This document shows, piece after piece, positions 43,786-52,523 of a stretch of 64,000 nucleotides of DNA. Made by a program: the position numbers and the translations under genes. Source of the stretch: Tabrizicola sp. (lineage in GTDB: Bacteria > Pseudomonadota > Alphaproteobacteria > Rhodobacterales > Rhodobacteraceae); contig NZ_JAUCZH010000007.1 in assembly GCF_030373185.1 (NCBI RefSeq), forward strand, positions 186,001 to 250,000, in the 5' to 3' direction. Numbering within the stretch: position 1 is the stretch's first letter; the number at the start of each line of letters is the position of its first letter. The notes beneath the pieces are model-generated. The model searched no databases. It had not been told where the DNA came from and saw nothing but the letters and a program-made list of their open reading frames with translations.

Positions 43786-44793
43786 ATGACGCAAAACGCA
43801 ATCTTCACTCGCGCGACCAGTCCCCTGACGATCGCTCTTTTCGTTCTTCCACAAGCCTCGATCCTTGAGGTCGCGTCGGCACTCGATCCCCTTCGCAACG
43901 CCAACCGCCATCTTGGGCATGAAGCCTACCGCTGGCGCGTCGTCACACCCGATGGCCAACCCGTACCGCTGACCTGCGGTATCGAACTCCCCTCCTCCGG
44001 AAATCTCGCAGACGCCAGCGGAGCCGACGCTCTTGTCGTCATTGCGGGCTATCGGCTGGCCGAGGTCGCCACCCGCCCCCTGATCCGCGACCTGCGACGC
44101 ATCGCCCCGCGCTTTCAGCTGGTAGGAGGTGTCGACGCCGCCCCCTGGGTCATGGCGCGCGCAGGGCTGCTGGACGGCCACCGTGCCACCGTGCATTGGG
44201 AAGACCTCGAAGATCTCGCCGCCGCCCATCCCGAAATCGACGTGGTTCCCGACCGCTACGTGATCGACCGCAACCGCGCCACCATCGGCGGTGCCGCGGC
44301 CGCATCGGATTTCATGCTGCACCTGATCCACGCCCGCCATGGGGCGGCGCTGGCCCGCCAGGTCGCCGCCAGCTTTCTTGCAACCGTCCGCAAGGGAACC
44401 GAGCCTCAGATCGCCCCAACAAGACAGGACCCCGCCCTTGACCCCCGGGTCGCCCGCGCCGTGGCGCAGATGGAGGCAGCATTGGACGCCCCCGCACCTA
44501 TCCCGATCATCGCGGCAAGCCTCGGCCTGTCCCCCCGCCGCCTTGAAACCCTGTTCCGGCAGAACCTCGGCCTCACACCCGGCGCCTACGCCCTTGGCCT
44601 GCGCCTCGCCGCCGCCCGCCGCATGCTGACCGACACCAGACACCCCCTGTCCGAAATCGCGCTCCGCACAGGCTTTTCAAGCCCGGCGACCCTGTCCCGC
44701 GCCTTCCGGGCAAGGTTTGGCCAGCCCCCGGGATCACTTCGACCAGCAGGCTTCCTCTCTGCCCAAATATCCCACGGGGGTGCGGGGGTGTGA
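43786..44793 (+). CDS. GlxA/CdhR-type AraC-family regulator of carnitine genes
   Basis: This 335-residue protein has an N-terminal DJ-1/PfpI-like ligand domain (about 12-195, IALFVLPQASILEVASALDPLRNANR, LVVIAGYR, LVGGVDAAPWVMARAG) and a C-terminal AraC double helix-turn-helix (about 235-325, IIAASLGLSPRRLETLFRQNLG and ALRTGFSSPATLSRAFRARFGQPP). CdhR and GbdR-class activators of carnitine and betaine breakdown share this build. It is divergent from the BKACE operon with 70 bp between starts, the classical place for its binding site. The last residues (SAQISHGGAGV) are encoded by a dispersed repeat that supplies the stop codon. Confidence 0.88.
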   Translation: MTQNAIFTRATSPLTIALFVLPQASILEVASALDPLRNANRHLGHEAYRWRVVTPDGQPVPLTCGIELPSSGNLADASGADALVVIAGYRLAEVATRPLIRDLRRIAPRFQLVGGVDAAPWVMARAGLLDGHRATVHWEDLEDLAAAHPEIDVVPDRYVIDRNRATIGGAAAASDFMLHLIHARHGAALARQVAASFLATVRKGTEPQIAPTRQDPALDPRVARAVAQMEAALDAPAPIPIIAASLGLSPRRLETLFRQNLGLTPGAYALGLRLAAARRMLTDTRHPLSEIALRTGFSSPATLSRAFRARFGQPPGSLRPAGFLSAQISHGGAGV

Positions 44794-44802
44794 AACCCCC
44801 CC
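44761..44802 (+). repeat. Dispersed palindromic repeat, copy 4
   Basis: AAATATCCCACGGGGG then TGCGGGGGTGTGAAACCCCCCC. It overlaps the end of the CdhR-type gene, whose TGA stop is inside the repeat, and abuts the convergent peptidase gene. The G and C runs form a hairpin and may end both transcripts. Confidence 0.75.
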
Positions 44803-46812
44803 TTACGCCGCGTCCAGCAAGCCCCGGCCTTTCAGCAATGCCTCTACCCCCGGCATCCGGCCCCGGAATTGCAGGTAAAGCGCTTCGGGGTCTTCCGACC
44901 CGCCCGCCGACAGGATGAACCGCTCCAACCGCGCCGCCACCTCCGGATCAAACGGATCGCATGTCTCCTCGAATGCGGCAAAGGCATCGGCGTCCATCAC
45001 CTCCGACCACATGTAGCTGTAGTAGCCGGCCGAATAGCCGTCGCCGCTGAAGACATGCGCGAAATGCGGCGTGGCGTGGCGCATCCGGATGGCGCGCGGC
45101 ATGCCCAAGGCCTCCAGCACCTCGGCCTGCTTCTGCATCGGGTCCGCAGGTGCCGCCCCGGTGTGAAACTCCAGATCCACCAGCGCCGAGCTTACAAACT
45201 CCATCGTCGCAAAGCCCTGATCATAGGTTCCGGCCGCCAGCAGCCGCTCCAGCATGTCACCGGGCATCGGCTCGCCTGTCTCATGATGCCGCGCGTGCGC
45301 CTCGAGCACGGCTGGCACCTCCAGCCAATGCTCATACAATTGGCTCGGCAGTTCCACGAAATCCCGCGCCACCGAGGTGCCGGAAATGAAGCCATAGGTC
45401 ACATCCGACAACATCTGGTGCAGCGCATGGCCGAACTCGTGAAACAGCGTCCGCGCGTCGTCATAGGACAAAAGCGCCGGGTCGCCCTTGGCAAAGTTGC
45501 AGACGTTCACCACGATCGGCCGTACATCACCGCCCAACTTGCGCTGCGACCGCATCGCCGAACACCAGGCGCCCGACCGCTTGGACGCCCGCGCGAAGTA
45601 ATCACCCAGAAACACCGCCACATGATTACCCGCCCGGGTAACCTCCCACCCCCGCACATCCGGGTGATAGAACGGGCGCTCGATCTCGCGGAACTCCAGC
45701 CCGAACAATCGGTTGGCACAGTCAAACTGCGCCCCCAGCATTGCGTCCAGTGACAGGTAAGGCTTCAGCGCCGCCTCATCCAGATCATGCTCGGCCTTGC
45801 GGCGCTTCTCGCTGTAATAGCGCCAGTCCCATGCTTCCAGCTGTGCGGGAAACCCATCGGCCACCATCATCGCCTCCAGCACCGCCGCATCAGCCTCGGC
45901 CTTGCGCTTGGCGGGCTCCCAGACCCGCATCAACAGATCGCGCACTGCGCCCGGCGTCTTTGCCATCTCCGGCTCAAGCTTGAAGGCCGCGAAATCAGCA
46001 TAGCCCAAAAGCCCCGCCCGCTCCGCCCGCAGCGCCAGAATCTCCGCCGCCACAGCCCGGTTGTCCGTCTCGCCCCCATTGGCCCCACGCGCCACCCAAG
46101 CCTCATAGGCCTTCTGCCGAAGCGCACGATCCGGTGAAAACTGCAGGAACGGCACGATCAGGCTGCGGTTCAACGTCACCACCGCACCAAGCCCGAGCTC
46201 TGCCCCCGCCGCCCGGGCGGCGTCCTGCACAAAGCCCGGCAGCGCGGCCAGATCGGCCTCGGCCAGTTCCATGAACCAACTGCGCTCGTCCGCCAGAAGG
46301 TTCTGCCCGAACGCCGTCCCCAAGACCGCCAGCCGGGATTTCACCGCCGTCAACCGCTCCGCCGCCGCCCCCTCCAGCGCCGCGCCAGACCGGACGAACA
46401 TCTGCCGGTAAAGCGTCAGCACCCGCATCTGCTCACCCGTCAGCCCCAACCCCTCACGCCCCTGCCAAAGCGCCTCGACCTTGCCCCACAATGCCTTGTT
46501 GTTGGTCACTTCACTGGAAAACGCACTCATCTTCGGCGCAAGATCCCGCATCAACGCTTCTCGAGCCTCGGTGCTGTCGGCCCCGGCAAGGTTGTAAAAC
46601 AACCCCGCCACCCGATCCAGATCCCCTTCCGCCAGTTCCAGCGCTTCGATCACCTCGGAGAATGATCTCCCCGGCCCCTCGGCAATCGCCCGGATGTTCG
46701 CCCGCGCCCGCCCAAGGGCCTCATCGAACGCCGGTCCGAAATCCTCATCCCGCACTTGCGCAAAGGGCGGCAAGCCGAACGGCGTTTCCCAAGCCTGAAG
46801 CAGAACATTCAT
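44803..46812 (-). CDS. M3-family oligopeptidase
   Basis: This 669-residue zinc metallopeptidase has the site HEFGHALHQML (HExxH with downstream Glu). It is related to oligopeptidase A and peptidyl-dipeptidase Dcp (N-terminus MNVLLQAWETPFGLPPFAQVRDEDFGPAFDEAL). It degrades short peptides, including cleaved signal peptides, in the cytoplasm; no signal sequence is seen. Conserved substrate elements GYSAGYYSYMWSEVMDADAFAAFEE are near the C-terminus. It is a single-gene unit bounded by two repeat copies. Confidence 0.94.
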   Translation of the reverse strand: MNVLLQAWETPFGLPPFAQVRDEDFGPAFDEALGRARANIRAIAEGPGRSFSEVIEALELAEGDLDRVAGLFYNLAGADSTEAREALMRDLAPKMSAFSSEVTNNKALWGKVEALWQGREGLGLTGEQMRVLTLYRQMFVRSGAALEGAAAERLTAVKSRLAVLGTAFGQNLLADERSWFMELAEADLAALPGFVQDAARAAGAELGLGAVVTLNRSLIVPFLQFSPDRALRQKAYEAWVARGANGGETDNRAVAAEILALRAERAGLLGYADFAAFKLEPEMAKTPGAVRDLLMRVWEPAKRKAEADAAVLEAMMVADGFPAQLEAWDWRYYSEKRRKAEHDLDEAALKPYLSLDAMLGAQFDCANRLFGLEFREIERPFYHPDVRGWEVTRAGNHVAVFLGDYFARASKRSGAWCSAMRSQRKLGGDVRPIVVNVCNFAKGDPALLSYDDARTLFHEFGHALHQMLSDVTYGFISGTSVARDFVELPSQLYEHWLEVPAVLEAHARHHETGEPMPGDMLERLLAAGTYDQGFATMEFVSSALVDLEFHTGAAPADPMQKQAEVLEALGMPRAIRMRHATPHFAHVFSGDGYSAGYYSYMWSEVMDADAFAAFEETCDPFDPEVAARLERFILSAGGSEDPEALYLQFRGRMPGVEALLKGRGLLDAA

Positions 46813-46875
46813 GGCAACTCTCCTTTGCCCGAAAACCTAGGCGCGCCCACCTCCAAGGTCCACCCTTCGCCCTTG

Positions 46876-46924
46876 CTCTTTTTTGGAAATACTCTCTGGG
46901 GGATTGGGGGGCGAAGCGCCCCCG
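46876..46924 (+). repeat. Dispersed palindromic repeat, copy 5
   Basis: CTCTTTTTTGGAAATACTC, then TCTGGGGGATTGGGGGGCGA and AGCGCCCCCG. It lies in the 180-bp gap between the peptidase gene and the ABC permease gene, upstream of the peptidase start. A second inverted element (GCGCGCTTGCGCGC) follows it. Confidence 0.7.
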
Positions 46925-46994
46925 ACGTCGAAGCCGGTTGCGCGCTTGCGCGCGGAGGCAAGAAAGAGGAATGCGCGGAACGCGCTCAATATGC

Positions 46995-47792
46995 TTACCG
47001 CCGGTCCCGCCCGCGCAACCGCGCCTCCAGCCGCCGCAACACCAGACTGAGGCCGATCGTCATCGTCAGATAGATCAGCGCCGCCACGTTATAGGTTTCG
47101 AAATATCGAAAATTTCCCGCCGCCGTGACCTTGGCCAGTTGGGTGATGTCCGTCACCCCCAGCACGCTGACCAATGACGAATCCTTCACCATCGCCACGA
47201 AATCATTGCCAAGGGGTGGCAGCACCATCCGGAACGCCTGCGGAAAGACGATATGGCGGAAACGCTGCCAGCCGTTCAGGCCCAAGGCCTTGGCCGCCTC
47301 GATCTGGCCCTTGTCCACGGCCTGCAAACCGGCGCGGAAGATTTCGGCCAGAAAGGCCGAATAGGCCAGCATCAGCGCAATCACCGCGCGCCACAAAAGC
47401 GGAAAATCCCGCCCCCGCACCTCATCAAGGCCCAAAGGCACCGCCAGCCAGTTCCACCCGGCCACCAGCCCCGGCGCCACCACGAAAGCCACATAAAGCA
47501 GCAAGACGATGATCGGGATGCCCCGCATCACCTCGATATAAAGCCGGGCCGCCTGCCGCAGTACGATGAAGCGCGACATCCCCGCCAGCGCCAGCCCAAG
47601 GCCGATCAGGCAGGCCCCGAAATAGGCCACCAGCGTCACCAGAACCGTGATCCAGATACCCTTGGACAGCGTGTTCAGTGCAGCGGAATAGACGTCGCTC
47701 GCCCAGACCTCATAAAACAGCCAAAGGCCGGTGACCGTCACGATCACCAGCCACCATGGAAAGTCCTTGTCGGGTTCGGGGTTCGGGGTCAT
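46995..47792 (-). CDS. Polar amino-acid ABC transporter permease
   Basis: This 265-residue membrane protein has about six helices and the HisM/GlnP-type signature, including YIEVMRGIPIIVLLLYVAF and the EAA loop EIFRAGLQAVDKGQIEAAKALGLNGWQRFRHIVFPQA. The start at 47792 (MTPNPEPDKDFPWW) is preferred over a TTG six bases before. It forms a unit with the binding-protein gene 38 bp upstream. Only one permease and no ATPase gene is present here, so it probably makes a homodimer and borrows an ATPase, or the partner is elsewhere. Confidence 0.93.
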   Translation of the reverse strand: MTPNPEPDKDFPWWLVIVTVTGLWLFYEVWASDVYSAALNTLSKGIWITVLVTLVAYFGACLIGLGLALAGMSRFIVLRQAARLYIEVMRGIPIIVLLLYVAFVVAPGLVAGWNWLAVPLGLDEVRGRDFPLLWRAVIALMLAYSAFLAEIFRAGLQAVDKGQIEAAKALGLNGWQRFRHIVFPQAFRMVLPPLGNDFVAMVKDSSLVSVLGVTDITQLAKVTAAGNFRYFETYNVAALIYLTMTIGLSLVLRRLEARLRGRDRR

Positions 47793-47830
47793 CGACAAGG
47801 CCCGGACGTCACCGCCCGGGCCATCTGGCC

Positions 47831-48616
47831 TTACTCGCCCATCTTGTAGTCAAGGAACCATTTGGTGTTCAGCGCATCGATCGTGCCGTCCGCACGCATC
47901 GCGGCAATCGCGGCATTCATCGGTGCCACAAGGTCGCTGCCCTTGGGGAAGATGAAGCCGAAATCCTCGGTCCCCAGCTTTTCGCCCACGATCTTCAGAC
48001 CACCGGCGCTGGCTTCGACATAGCCCGCCCCTGCCGTCCCATCGGTCAGCACCAGATCGACGTCACCGGATTTCAGCGCCTCGACCGTTGCGCCGAAGGT
48101 CTCGAACAGCTTGATCCGCGGGTTGGCCTCATTGCCATCCAGCACATCATAGACGCCAACATAGAACGGAGTGGTCCCCGGCTGCGCCGCCATCAACAGA
48201 TCGGCATCTGCGGCAAAGCTGACGGCATCGCTGAAGCGTTCCTCATCGCCGCGCACCATCATCACCATTTCGCTGGTCATGTAGCTGTCAGAAAAATCCA
48301 CCTGCTCCCTGCGGTCATCGCGGATGGTGATCCCGGTCATCCCCAGATCGAACTGGCCTTCCGACACCGCCGGGATCATCGCATCCCAGGAGATGTTCTC
48401 ATATTTCACCGCAATGTTCAGCCGATTGGCGATTTCAGCCATCGCGTCATATTCCCAGCCCACAGCCGCGCCCGAGGCATCAAGGAACTGAAGCGGTGGA
48501 TAGGCATTTTCGGTCACCACAACCACCTCGCGCCCGGCCAGATCAGGCAAGCTCTGGGCGAAGGCAGGTGCGGCAAGCAGGCCAAGGCCCAAAAGGGCGG
48601 CAGCGGTCAGTTTCAT
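47831..48616 (-). CDS. Periplasmic amino-acid-binding protein (SBP family 3)
   Basis: This 261-residue protein has a signal peptide ([20 protein letters not shown]) and the family 3 pattern [60 protein letters not shown], and [36 protein letters not shown]. It delivers a polar amino acid or related ligand to the permease encoded just downstream. The ligand is not clear; glutamine, cystine-like and opine-like proteins share this form. Confidence 0.93.
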   Translation of the reverse strand: MKLTAAALLGLGLLAAPAFAQSLPDLAGREVVVVTENAYPPLQFLDASGAAVGWEYDAMAEIANRLNIAVKYENISWDAMIPAVSEGQFDLGMTGITIRDDRREQVDFSDSYMTSEMVMMVRGDEERFSDAVSFAADADLLMAAQPGTTPFYVGVYDVLDGNEANPRIKLFETFGATVEALKSGDVDLVLTDGTAGAGYVEASAGGLKIVGEKLGTEDFGFIFPKGSDLVAPMNAAIAAMRADGTIDALNTKWFLDYKMGE

Positions 48617-48773
48617 AAGTCAGGCTCCCCATGATGATTGTTTTGCGCAACCATGCCGCGCGCCCGACCTAAGCACAAGATGCCCGGTCGACCTTGTACC
48701 AAGACCGCCCTGTGCCAAGTCCCTTGACCGCACCAGCCGGATGACCGACCCTCTGGCCAGGAGGGCCTGCCCA

Positions 48774-49469
48774 ATGTCCCATCCCACGCCCCGCGCCATG
48801 TCACTTTCGGCAGCCCATATCGCCCGCGTTCACCGAGATGTGCCAGACACTGGCCCGCCGCCGGGGATGGACTTGCACAACGACGCCGACTATGCCGATT
48901 GGGTTTCCCGCATGTCGCAAGATGCGCCGCCCGGCCCGCTGCGCCTTTTCGCCTATGGCTCACTGATCTGGAAGCCCGAGATCGACCATACCGCCGAGAC
49001 GCCCGCCATTGCCCATGGCTGGCACCGAAGCTTCTGCCTCCGGATGATCCGCTTTCGCGCCACGCCAGACTGCCCCGGCCTGATGATGGCGCTTGATCGG
49101 GGCGGCAGTTGCAGGGGTGTTCTTTACGACCTGCCAAATGGCGCACTTGCCCCGACGCTTGACCGGCTTTTCCGGCGTGAATTCACGGTCAAGCCGATAA
49201 ATTCGATGCCCCAGTGGATCACCGTCGGCACCCCGCAAGGCCCGGCAACCGCACTTGCCTTTGCGATGAACCGCGCCTCACCCGCCTATACCGGCCGGAT
49301 GTCCCCGGGCGATCAGGCAAAAATGCTGTCACGCGCCTGCGGGCATTGGGGCAGCGGGGCGGAATACCTGCTGAACACCGTGACCCACCTTGAAGCGCGC
49401 GGCATCCACGACCGCACCTTGTGGACCTTGCAGCGTCTTGTCGCGGCGCAAATCGATGCGCTGCAATAG
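48774..49469 (+). CDS. ChaC-type gamma-glutamylcyclotransferase
   Basis: This 231-residue protein of the ChaC/GCG family releases 5-oxoproline from glutathione. The phosphate-loop-like FAYGSLIWKPEI is near 69-80, a conserved Arg is in HRSFCLRMIRFRATPDCPGLMMALDRGGSCRGVLYDLP, and the catalytic Glu is expected in the LFRREFTVKPI area. The start at 48774 (MSHPTPRAMSLSAAHI) has AGGAGGG; an earlier ATG at 48741 has none. It is divergent from the amino-acid ABC unit. Role: cytosolic glutathione turnover. Confidence 0.9.
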   Translation: MSHPTPRAMSLSAAHIARVHRDVPDTGPPPGMDLHNDADYADWVSRMSQDAPPGPLRLFAYGSLIWKPEIDHTAETPAIAHGWHRSFCLRMIRFRATPDCPGLMMALDRGGSCRGVLYDLPNGALAPTLDRLFRREFTVKPINSMPQWITVGTPQGPATALAFAMNRASPAYTGRMSPGDQAKMLSRACGHWGSGAEYLLNTVTHLEARGIHDRTLWTLQRLVAAQIDALQ

Positions 49470-49516
49470 CGGCCCATGCGTTTGCGATGCCGCGCTTCGA
49501 TCGGCTGCGCGACGGC

Positions 49517-50572
49517 TCAGCCCGCTGCTGCCCCCGCCCGCTTGCCGGCACAAATCGCACAATCTTCCCGGCGCTTCACCCCGATCACCCGGGTCTCGGC
49601 ATAAAGCGCGTCATGGATCAACAGCCGCCCCATGAGGGTTTCGCCTGCCCCTGTCAGGTGCTTCACCGCCTCCATCGCCATCGTCGCCCCGATGACCCCC
49701 GGCAAGGGGGCCGCCACCCCCGCCTCAGCACAACTCGGCACCAGCTCCGCCGCAGGCCGCACCGGAAAGACGCAAGCATAGCAAGGCCCACCCTTCGCCG
49801 GATCGAAAAGGCTCACCTGCCCCTCCCACTGCGTCAGCGCGCCCGAGATCAGCGGCACCCCGGCTGCCACGCAAACCCGGTTGACCAGATAGCGGGTGTC
49901 GAAATCATCCGTTCCATCCAGCACCAGATCATATTCCGCCGCCAGCGCGGCGGCGTTTTCTTCCGACAGTTTGCGATGATAGGGGCGCACCTCGATGAAC
50001 GGATTAAGCGCCCGCATCGCGATTTCGGCGGAAAAGACCTTGGGCATCCCGATCCGCTGATCGGCATGGATCACCTGCCGTTGCAGGTTCGACCCTTCGA
50101 CCACATCGGCATCAATCACCCCGATCGTCCCGACCCCGGCTGCTGCCAGATACAACAGCGCCGGCGACCCAAGGCCCCCCGCCCCAACAACCAGTACCTT
50201 CGCCGCCTTCAACCGCTTCTGCCCCGCCCCACCGATCTCGCGCAGAAGGATATGGCGGGCGTAACGCTCCAGTTCCGCCTCGCGGAAGGTGCCGGCGACC
50301 GGGGCAGCTGCCACCGGGTCCGCCGCTTTCCGGCGCCGCACTGCCCGCAACAGGCTGCGATACCCAAGGCCCAGCGCGGCCAACAGACCAAAGACCAGCC
50401 AGCCGCCGAAATCCCCGCCAACCACCCGGGCCAATGGGTTTTCCACCTGCATCGGCATATGCGCGACCATCAGGATCACCCACCAGCCCACCGCAAGCAC
50501 GAACCACCTGTCGCCCCAGCCGCGCCAGCGGCCCAACGCCCACAGGCCAACAAAGCCCAGAAGCCCGATCAT
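49517..50572 (-). CDS. Membrane-anchored ThiF/MoeB/HesA-type adenylyltransferase
   Basis: This 351-residue protein begins with three hydrophobic stretches (about 1-70: MIGLLGFVGLWALGRW, WFVLAVGWWVILMVAH, WLVFGLLAALGLGY). A ThiF-type E1-like domain follows (about 95-345): RYARHILLREIGGAGQKRLKAAKVLVVGAGGLGSPALLYLA, then DGTDDFDTRYLVN, and two Cys pairs CYAC and CAIC for zinc. The enzyme class adenylates the C-terminus of a small sulfur-carrier protein (ThiS or MoaD) for cofactor synthesis. It starts 10 bp after dut, inside the same unit as coaBC. The membrane part is unusual compared with plain MoeB. Confidence 0.9.
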   Translation of the reverse strand: MIGLLGFVGLWALGRWRGWGDRWFVLAVGWWVILMVAHMPMQVENPLARVVGGDFGGWLVFGLLAALGLGYRSLLRAVRRRKAADPVAAAPVAGTFREAELERYARHILLREIGGAGQKRLKAAKVLVVGAGGLGSPALLYLAAAGVGTIGVIDADVVEGSNLQRQVIHADQRIGMPKVFSAEIAMRALNPFIEVRPYHRKLSEENAAALAAEYDLVLDGTDDFDTRYLVNRVCVAAGVPLISGALTQWEGQVSLFDPAKGGPCYACVFPVRPAAELVPSCAEAGVAAPLPGVIGATMAMEAVKHLTGAGETLMGRLLIHDALYAETRVIGVKRREDCAICAGKRAGAAAG

Positions 50573-50582
50573 GCCCGCGCCC

Positions 50583-51065
50583 TCACGCCCGTCCGGTAGA
50601 GCCAAAGCCCCCCGTCCCCCGCGCGGTTTCGTCCAGCGCCTCGACCACCGCAAAACCCGCCTGCACCACGGGTGCCACCACAACCTGCGCCACCCGGTCG
50701 CCATGCCGGATCGTATACGGCTCAGGCCCCAGATTGATCAGCGATACACCCAGCGGCCCGCGGTAATCGCTGTCGATGGTGCCGGGGGTGTTCGGCAGGG
50801 TGATCCCATGCTTTGACGCCAGCCCCGACCGGGGCCGAACCTGCATCTCATACCCGACCGGGATTGCCACCCTGATCCCGGTGGGACAGATCGCCCGCCC
50901 CATCGGCGCCAGCACCAGCCCACTTTCCCGCGCCTCGGGCGGAAAGTTCGCACAGAGGTCCGCCCCCGCCGCCCCTGCCGTCTGATAGGCGGGCAACGGC
51001 AGCGACCGGTCGGCCCAGCTTTCCCAAACCACACTCACCAGAGGCCGCATCGGATGTCCATTCAT
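50583..51065 (-). CDS. dut: dUTP diphosphatase
   Basis: This 160-residue trimeric enzyme hydrolyses dUTP to dUMP and PPi, keeping uracil out of DNA and feeding dTMP synthesis. Motifs in order: [47 protein letters not shown], and the P-loop-like [11 protein letters not shown] at the end. The start at 51065 ([14 protein letters not shown]) has GGAG just upstream, and both lie inside a dispersed repeat; ATG 51050 would give the usual N-terminus too but has no ribosome site. It stands between coaBC (37 bp upstream) and the ThiF-type gene. Confidence 0.95.
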   Translation of the reverse strand: MNGHPMRPLVSVVWESWADRSLPLPAYQTAGAAGADLCANFPPEARESGLVLAPMGRAICPTGIRVAIPVGYEMQVRPRSGLASKHGITLPNTPGTIDSDYRGPLGVSLINLGPEPYTIRHGDRVAQVVVAPVVQAGFAVVEALDETARGTGGFGSTGRA

Positions 51066-51091
51066 CTGTCTCCAAATATCCCCGCCGGAGG
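51060..51091 (+). repeat. Dispersed palindromic repeat, short copy at the dut start
   Basis: TTCATCTGTC-TCC-AAATATCCCC-GCCGGAGG. It shares the TTCATCTGTC and AAATATCC parts of copies 2 and 3 but lacks the long G/C hairpin. On the minus strand it reads ...GGAGACAGATG, which is the ribosome site and start codon of dut. Confidence 0.65.
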
Positions 51092-51102
51092 CTTCCACCG
51101 CC

Positions 51103-52311
51103 TCAACCCGCCAAGGCGTCGGCAATTCGCAAAGCCAACTGCCGCGCCACAGCGTCCTTGCCCATCCGGGGCCATGTCTCGGCCCCCGCCCCGGTGATCA
51201 GGGTGACCGCGTTTTCGGCGCCGCCCATGATGCCGGTGCCGGGCGACACGTCATTCGCGACGATCCAGTCACAGCCCTTGCGCGCTCGCTTGGCGGTAGC
51301 ATGGGCCACCACATCGGTCGTTTCCGCCGCAAACCCCACCACCAGCCGCGGGCGCTGCGCGCTTTGCGACAGCTGCGCCAGAATGTCCGGGTTCTCGGCA
51401 AACTCCAGCGCGGGGCCGATGCCCGCCGCACCCTTCTTCAGCTTCTCGCCCGCCGCATTGGCCACCCGCCAATCCGCCACCGCCGCCGCCATCACCGCCG
51501 CATCCGCCGGCAAGGCCGCCGCCACCGCCGCAGCCATTTCCGCTGCGGTCTCGACCGCCACCACCGTCACCCCTGACGGGGCCGGCACGGCGGCAGGTCC
51601 GGTCACAAAGGTCACCCGCGCGCCCAGATCGCGCAGCGCCGCACCAATCGCCGCCCCCTGCGCGCCCGAGGATCGGTTGGCGATATAGCGCACCGGATCA
51701 ATCGGTTCATGCGTCGGACCCGAGGTGACAAGCACATGCCGCCCCGCCAAAGGTCCACTTCCGTCACCCGGCCCCAGCGCCGCACCGATCGCCGCGACAA
51801 TCGCGGGCGGTTCCGCCATCCGCCCCGGCCCGAATTCGCCGCAGGCCATCTCACCCTCATCCGGGCCGACCACCAGCACGCCGTCACCTCGCAGAGCCGC
51901 CAGGTTGCGCCGCGTCGCCGGATGATCCCACATCCGCACATTCATCGCCGGGGCCACCAGCGTCCGCTTGTCCGTCGCCAGAAGCAGGGTCGAGGCCAGA
52001 TCATCCGCCCGCCCCCCCGCCATCTTGGCCAGAAGGTCCGCCGTCGCCGGGGCCACCACCACCAGATCGGCGGCTCGGCTCAGCTGGATATGGCCCATCT
52101 CGGCCTCATCGGTCAGATCGAACAGGTCTTGATAGACCTTCGCCCCCGCCAATGCGCCCACGCTCAGGGGTGTCACGAACTGCGATCCCGCACGGGTCAG
52201 CACCGGCACGACCGACCCACCGGCCTTCTGAACCAGCCGGATCAGCTCCAGCGCCTTGTAGGCCGCGATCCCGCCGCCGATGATCAGAAGAATACGCTTG
52301 CCTGACAGCAT
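51103..52311 (-). CDS. coaBC: Bifunctional phosphopantothenoylcysteine decarboxylase/phosphopantothenate-cysteine ligase
   Basis: This 402-residue enzyme performs two steps of CoA synthesis in the cytoplasm. The N-terminal flavoprotein decarboxylase part (1-185) has [25 protein letters not shown], the catalytic His in [29 protein letters not shown], and [13 protein letters not shown]. The C-terminal ligase part (from about 190) has [38 protein letters not shown] and VANDVS. Length is usual (about 400). It probably heads a unit with dut and the ThiF-type gene. Upstream is a gap of 212 bp to rpoH with a partial repeat. Confidence 0.96.
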   Translation of the reverse strand: MLSGKRILLIIGGGIAAYKALELIRLVQKAGGSVVPVLTRAGSQFVTPLSVGALAGAKVYQDLFDLTDEAEMGHIQLSRAADLVVVAPATADLLAKMAGGRADDLASTLLLATDKRTLVAPAMNVRMWDHPATRRNLAALRGDGVLVVGPDEGEMACGEFGPGRMAEPPAIVAAIGAALGPGDGSGPLAGRHVLVTSGPTHEPIDPVRYIANRSSGAQGAAIGAALRDLGARVTFVTGPAAVPAPSGVTVVAVETAAEMAAAVAAALPADAAVMAAAVADWRVANAAGEKLKKGAAGIGPALEFAENPDILAQLSQSAQRPRLVVGFAAETTDVVAHATAKRARKGCDWIVANDVSPGTGIMGGAENAVTLITGAGAETWPRMGKDAVARQLALRIADALAG

Positions 52312-52523
52312 GGTCCGGCCCCCCTTGGTGTGAATTCAAGGTGTAGGGGCCAAGTGACGCAAACTCAACACCCGCCCTGCCTGCGCGACCCCCGGCCTTC
52401 CCTTCGCCAGATATCCCCGCCCAAGGCACCGAAGCCGAAGCGCGCCCGCGCGCAGGCGACCGAAAAAAACTTGCGGGCGCCCCTTGGCGCCCGCTCTGCT
52501 GGATCTCCACTGGCAAAGAAAGC

